Below, in pieces: positions 29,469 through 33,646 of a stretch of 33,646 bases of DNA. Under the pieces are notes generated by a model that saw only the letters and a program-made list of their open reading frames with translations, was not told the origin of the DNA and did no database searches. This DNA comes from an uncultured Clostridia bacterium (GTDB lineage: Bacteria > Bacillota > Clostridia > Christensenellales > CAG-138): NCBI GenBank assembly GCA_947166925.1, contig CAMVGD010000016.1, positions 1 to 33,646 on the forward strand. The letters are read 5' to 3'. Positions within the stretch are counted from its first letter, which is position 1, and each line of letters opens with the position of its first letter. Position numbers and translations under genes: made by a program.

Positions 29469-30872
29469 TCAGTCCACCACGGCGAGAATGTCGCCGATCA
29501 CGCGGACATTGTGTCCGAAAAGCCGATTGTTCCAGTACATGCTGATGGATCTGCCGCCGTCCATATTGTACGCAGCCTTCATGCCGAGCGACGCGCAGAG
29601 CTCCGACAGTTCGGAAAGCGTCAATCCGCCTGCCTTGCCGTTGCCGGCATTTTTATTGTTGATGTCAATCTGCGCATAACTGCCGAGAACGCTGATAAAC
29701 GCATAGTGTCCGGGTTCATAATAGCCGAATGCCGAGCGCGGATTGGGTTCCACCAACGTGGAGTTGAACGTCGTTTTCGCGTTTCCGTTCGCATCGAGGA
29801 GCGCCGGTCCGAAATAGAACGAATGATACGGATAGTTTGCAAGGATCTCCTCGTTGTCGATCTTGTCCTGCTTGCAGTCAAAGCAGCGCACCGTACCGTC
29901 CTGATAGATCACGCAAAGGTCGGAATACTTGCACGGGTTGCTGCGGATCAGCATGCCGTTGCGGATAATCAGGCCCTTGCCGTTTGCATTGTTTGCAAAG
30001 TAGTCGGAACTGATCGCAATCAGCACCGGGCTGTTTTCAACGAACTCACGCATCAGCTTTGCGTTTCCCTGATCGTTCTCATATAGGGTCGTCAGCTTTT
30101 CGATGTCACGCACATATATGTCGGCAATCTGATACTCCTGCTTGCCTTTTTGGCAATGATACAGCTCAAACGCGGATTTCTGCCCGGCGTAGGTGTAGAT
30201 CAGCGTCTTTTCGGTGCCGTCCGCAAGCGTTTCGCTCGTATTCGGTTCGGTGATCACCGGCTCGCCTTCGGAGAACTTCTCTTTGAACTTGTCTCCGAGA
30301 AGACCCGGGATCGGCGTCGGCTCCGGCGTCGGCGCCTCGGTCAGCTCGGGCGTCGGCGTCTCGGGTCCGGGCGTTTCGCCCGGCGCGACGGTCCCCTGCC
30401 CGCTCTGCTCGGGCGTGGCTTCCGCGGTCGGTTCCGGCGTCGGCGCAGCAGTCGGCTCCGGCGTCGGCACGCGCGTCGCGATCGCGACCGGCGCGCTCTC
30501 CTGCGGTCTCAGCCATTTTACCCAGCCGAACGCGCGCGCGTTGACGGTCATCGCAAACAAACCCGCAAGAACGATATCGATCACAAGGATCCAGATCAGG
30601 CGTTTCTTCTGAAAGCGCTTCGGCTTTGCGCCGCCCGCCGCAAAGAGCAGCAGATAGAAAAGCGCCGTCTGAAGCATCAGAACCGGGATCACGAAATGCA
30701 GGTATTTCGTAAGGAGGAAGTCCGAACGCACCACAAAGTTAAACCCCGGATTGAAGTGATCCAGAATGAAAAAGACGATGTAGTTTGCCGAAAGGATCGC
30801 GGTCAGATTTGCGAAAATCGCCGCGATCACGCGAAGCGCCGAAAAGCGCGGTTCCCCGTTTTTGTTCATCAC
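29469..30872 (-). CDS. Membrane-anchored phosphodiester glycosidase (NAGPA domain) protein
   Basis: N-terminal hydrophobic helices, PTPEPT-rich linker, NAGPA-like C-terminus (AISSDYFANNANGKGLIIRNGML; NPRSAFGYYEPGHYAFISV; GLTLSELSELCASLGMKAAYNMDGGRSISMYWNN). Confidence 0.88.
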   Translation of the reverse strand: MMNKNGEPRFSALRVIAAIFANLTAILSANYIVFFILDHFNPGFNFVVRSDFLLTKYLHFVIPVLMLQTALFYLLLFAAGGAKPKRFQKKRLIWILVIDIVLAGLFAMTVNARAFGWVKWLRPQESAPVAIATRVPTPEPTAAPTPEPTAEATPEQSGQGTVAPGETPGPETPTPELTEAPTPEPTPIPGLLGDKFKEKFSEGEPVITEPNTSETLADGTEKTLIYTYAGQKSAFELYHCQKGKQEYQIADIYVRDIEKLTTLYENDQGNAKLMREFVENSPVLIAISSDYFANNANGKGLIIRNGMLIRSNPCKYSDLCVIYQDGTVRCFDCKQDKIDNEEILANYPYHSFYFGPALLDANGNAKTTFNSTLVEPNPRSAFGYYEPGHYAFISVLGSYAQIDINNKNAGNGKAGGLTLSELSELCASLGMKAAYNMDGGRSISMYWNNRLFGHNVRVIGDILAVVD

Positions 30873-30892
30873 ATGCTCCTATCGTTTTATAC

Positions 30893-30908
30893 CCGGACGT
30901 TCGTCCGG
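30893..30908. other. Perfect inverted repeat CCGGACG-TT-CGTCCGG in the NAGPA gene 5' leader
   Basis: Read directly; it lies between the promoter at 30939-30967 and the start at 30872, with no T-tract on the minus strand. Confidence 0.7.
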
Positions 30909-30938
30909 CAATCGGTTGTTTCTTTTTGGGTCTTGTGC

Positions 30939-30967
30939 ACTATACCATATCGACCGATCGTTTTCAA
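30939..30967 (-). promoter_or_regulatory. Sigma-A-like promoter TTGAAA-N17-TATAGT for the NAGPA gene
   Basis: Minus strand TTGAAA (30962-30967), 17-nt spacer, TATAGT (30939-30944). Confidence 0.7.
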
Positions 30968-30986
30968 CCCTTTCCGTCAAAAATCG

Positions 30987-33200
30987 TCAGATCCGGTACA
31001 GCACCCATCTGAGCAGGAACCGCAGGACGGGCTTTTCGGCATACAGCGTCTTCTGCACCGTATGCACGCGTTTCAGAAGCGTCCTGTGCTCCGTCTTCAT
31101 CCGATGGTTCGAGAACGCCGCCTCCGTCGCCCATTCCTCCGCTTCCGCGTCCGGTTTTACGCCGAAGCGCTGCAGCTGTTTGAGATAATGCGCCATGTCC
31201 GGGATCGACTTTCTGACGTTCGGATCGCGGAAGCGCGCCTCCCTGCGTCTGCGGATCAGAAGTCCCGTTCCGACCCAGCCAAGCGGTACGAGCGGGATCA
31301 GGAGCCACCATGCGCTCCCGCGCGGCTTTGCGCCGCCTTCGCCGTTTTCCGTCGGATCGTTCGTCCCGGTCTGCGGCTGCGGCGCGGGCGTAGGCTGCTC
31401 CGGATCGTCCGGCTGTTCCGTTGTCTCCGGCGTCTGTCCGGGCGTTGGTTCCGGTATCTCCGTCGGCGCGGGCGTCGGGGTGAACGTCGGGACCGATGTC
31501 GGTGCCGCGGTCGTCTGCGGTTTCTGTTCTCCGGACTGACGCGCGGAATCGAGTCCTCTGTCGCCGAGATGTCCCGGCGTGCTTTCAACCGGTACCCAGC
31601 CGACGCCGAGCACGTAGACCTCCGTCCACGCGTGCTCGTCGTTTCTCGTGACGGGCATACCCTTGTTGCTCAGCGCCTCGGGGATCTCTGCGTAGTATCC
31701 GACCGTATACCGCGCGGGGTATCCGAGCGCCTGCAGAAGCGCGGTCGTCGCGCTCGCAAAATGCACGCAGTAGCCCTTACGGTTCTCGGTCAGAAAATAC
31801 AGTACGAAATCCTGCCCGTCCGGCGGCGTGCCGGGGGTCAGAGAGTAATCGCCCGAATCGCGCACGAACGCGGCGACCTTCCTTGCGGTTTCCAGCGCAT
31901 CGGAGGAACGCACGATCCCCGCTTTCTCCAGTATGTCCAGAAGCGCCTGCTTTTCCTCGCCGTCCGGCATCACATACTGCTTTTGCGCGTATTTCTCATA
32001 ATAATTCTGTTCGTTTTTCGATACGTTCCCCGGTCTGGTCCGGTACTGCCACGTATACCGCCAGGCATAATCCTTCCATCCGCCGGAACGGACGAACGAC
32101 TCGCCCGCGGACGGCTTGCTTGCCTCTCCGTCCTCGCTGCCCGGCACCGCTTCGGTCCGCCACGCATACGGCACGATCCGCTCCCCTGCGATCGAATCGA
32201 AGATCCACATCGTCGCGTCCGCCTTTTCCTGGCGCGTGCCGAGCGCTTCCATCGAATTCCATTTGCCCTTGTATTTGTCGGCGGCCTTCCAGCGGTTGTT
32301 CTCATACGCGCCGTAGGAATGCGTCCGCAGCAGATATGTGCCCGTTCGCGCGTAGAGCGTAAACACCTGAGTCTCGTCCTCGTCGCGCTCGCCCTCGTCG
32401 GAAAGGTCGACCTGCCGCGGGTTTCTCTCGCCGAACCACGACATGACCGTGTCGACAATCGAGCCGAACTGCTCAGAGAAGAACGCCTTCCGTCTCTCCG
32501 GCGAAAGCGGCTCGTATCCGCTTCGCGGGAAGATCGCGATGATCAGCAGTGCAAACGCAAGGAGCGTCGGCGCAAGGATCACGGAAAACAATCCGCGGCG
32601 CTTCATGTCTCCTTTCCTGAGACCGTTTCCGAGCAGCGCATATCCGATGTAAACGCTCAGAAGCAGCATCGTCCACAGCGCAGGCGTGCGGTTCGTATAA
32701 ACGAGGCTGACGAGCAGCAGCGGAAGCGGGATCAGAAGCGGCAGCAGCACCATTTTGCTGCGGATCAGCGAAAACGCGAGCATGAAGCCGGTCACCGCCG
32801 CGATCATGATCAGAAAGACCGTGATGCACGACGTCGGATCGGCGACCCGCGCGGCGGCGTTTGCAAGCCTGCCCATATCGAATATCCCGGACAGCTCCTT
32901 CGGCAGCTCGTCCAGCAGCCGGTAAACGAGCGCGATCGCACCGTCGCCGACCTTTTGGATGCAAAACACGAAGATCACGCCCACGCACAGCGCATACGTC
33001 GCGCCGAACGCAAGTCCGTATTTCGGCAGATTCATCCAGAACGAAAGCAGCAGCGCGGCAAATACGCAGAACAGGATCAGCGGTGTTTTGATAAACTCGA
33101 TCTGATAGGCAGTCATCATCGCGCAGCAGCAGGCGATCATGCCGCACGCGACCGGCACCGCGTCTCCGAAGCCCTTCAGAACGACCTCAGCGCGTTTCAT
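30987..33200 (-). CDS. Transglutaminase-like (TgpA-type) membrane protein
   Basis: N-terminal TM helices; transglutaminase core GYCVHFASATTALLQALGYPARYTVGYY...NDEHAWTEVYVLGVGWVPVESTPG; Pro-rich linker and C-terminal TM helix. Confidence 0.93.
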   Translation of the reverse strand: MKRAEVVLKGFGDAVPVACGMIACCCAMMTAYQIEFIKTPLILFCVFAALLLSFWMNLPKYGLAFGATYALCVGVIFVFCIQKVGDGAIALVYRLLDELPKELSGIFDMGRLANAAARVADPTSCITVFLIMIAAVTGFMLAFSLIRSKMVLLPLLIPLPLLLVSLVYTNRTPALWTMLLLSVYIGYALLGNGLRKGDMKRRGLFSVILAPTLLAFALLIIAIFPRSGYEPLSPERRKAFFSEQFGSIVDTVMSWFGERNPRQVDLSDEGERDEDETQVFTLYARTGTYLLRTHSYGAYENNRWKAADKYKGKWNSMEALGTRQEKADATMWIFDSIAGERIVPYAWRTEAVPGSEDGEASKPSAGESFVRSGGWKDYAWRYTWQYRTRPGNVSKNEQNYYEKYAQKQYVMPDGEEKQALLDILEKAGIVRSSDALETARKVAAFVRDSGDYSLTPGTPPDGQDFVLYFLTENRKGYCVHFASATTALLQALGYPARYTVGYYAEIPEALSNKGMPVTRNDEHAWTEVYVLGVGWVPVESTPGHLGDRGLDSARQSGEQKPQTTAAPTSVPTFTPTPAPTEIPEPTPGQTPETTEQPDDPEQPTPAPQPQTGTNDPTENGEGGAKPRGSAWWLLIPLVPLGWVGTGLLIRRRREARFRDPNVRKSIPDMAHYLKQLQRFGVKPDAEAEEWATEAAFSNHRMKTEHRTLLKRVHTVQKTLYAEKPVLRFLLRWVLYRI

Positions 33201-33646
33201 GCACGCACCTCCTTTGACGGTTCGATCCGGTACACGAGCGTATCGATCGTTCCGGCGCAGGGCTGCGCTTTTTCGGCTTTGACGGGTGCGGAGAGCAGCG
33301 ATTTCATGAATCGGTCGAAATCGCCCTCGCCCTCGATCATCGTGCTTTTCAGACCGTATCGCAGCAGGTACGGGACGCCGCCGCTCAAAAGCTGATCGGA
33401 CAGACAGCGGAGCTGTTCGAGAACGCTCTGCTCCGCCGGATACTCCTCATACAGATCCATGGAAAGAACGACCTTTTTCCGGATCAGCTCCTGCGGTTCC
33501 CGCACGATCGGCGCATCCATCTTCTCGGTCAGCTTCCAGTGGATCAGATTGATCGAGTCGCCCTCGCGGTACGGACGCAGCTCATGCTCCTCGGAGAAGC
33601 CGAGCGGCTTCGGTTTGTGGATGAGCTCGGAGCTGACGAGAAGCTC
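33197..33646 (-). CDS. DUF58 domain protein, C-terminal part, truncated by the window edge
   Basis: The frame is open to the window edge; translation from the edge gives HELRPYREGDSINLIHWKLTEK (DUF58 signature). 4-bp overlap with the transglutaminase gene. Confidence 0.88.
   Translation of the reverse strand, partial: ELLVSSELIHKPKPLGFSEEHELRPYREGDSINLIHWKLTEKMDAPIVREPQELIRKKVVLSMDLYEEYPAEQSVLEQLRCLSDQLLSGGVPYLLRYGLKSTMIEGEGDFDRFMKSLLSAPVKAEKAQPCAGTIDTLVYRIEPSKEVRA

Noticed and set aside
30150-33395. 1081-aa plus-strand ORF
   Set aside because: Fully antisense to the NAGPA and transglutaminase genes; Arg-rich low-complexity translation with no recognisable domain, as expected from high-GC codon bias on the opposite strand.
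30987-33646. Transglutaminase-DUF58 pair as a novel system
   Set aside because: Common bacterial arrangement (often with a MoxR ATPase upstream); ordinary.

Overview
The window is about 33.6 kb of GC-rich bacterial chromosome, probably from a Firmicute/Clostridia-type organism. This is inferred from recF-remB-gyrB-gyrA, cdaA-cdaR, a dockerin, strong AGGAGG-type ribosome binding sites and sigma-A-like promoters. Every credible gene is on the minus strand. In transcription order (right to left) they are: a truncated DUF58 gene, a transglutaminase membrane protein, a NAGPA-type phosphodiester glycosidase, a small membrane protein, trxB-nth-obgE-yhbY-ABC ATPase-ABC permease, cdaA-cdaR-FAD oxidoreductase, a secreted SpoIID/LytB + SH3 + dockerin protein, typA-GNAT-EamA-orphan E2-like acyltransferase, recF-remB-gyrB-gyrA-cca, a CotH-like/VTC polyphosphate polymerase/DUF4956 operon, and an AT-rich lipoprotein gene. 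I located several promoters and Rho-independent terminators by direct reading. I saw no tRNA, rRNA, CRISPR array or transposon. Much of the window is housekeeping. The points most worth a second look are the CotH/VTC/DUF4956 operon, the orphan E2-like protein with a changed DHRxxDG motif, the SpoIID-dockerin fusion, the lipoprotein with a probable internal domain duplication, and a few corrected start codons.
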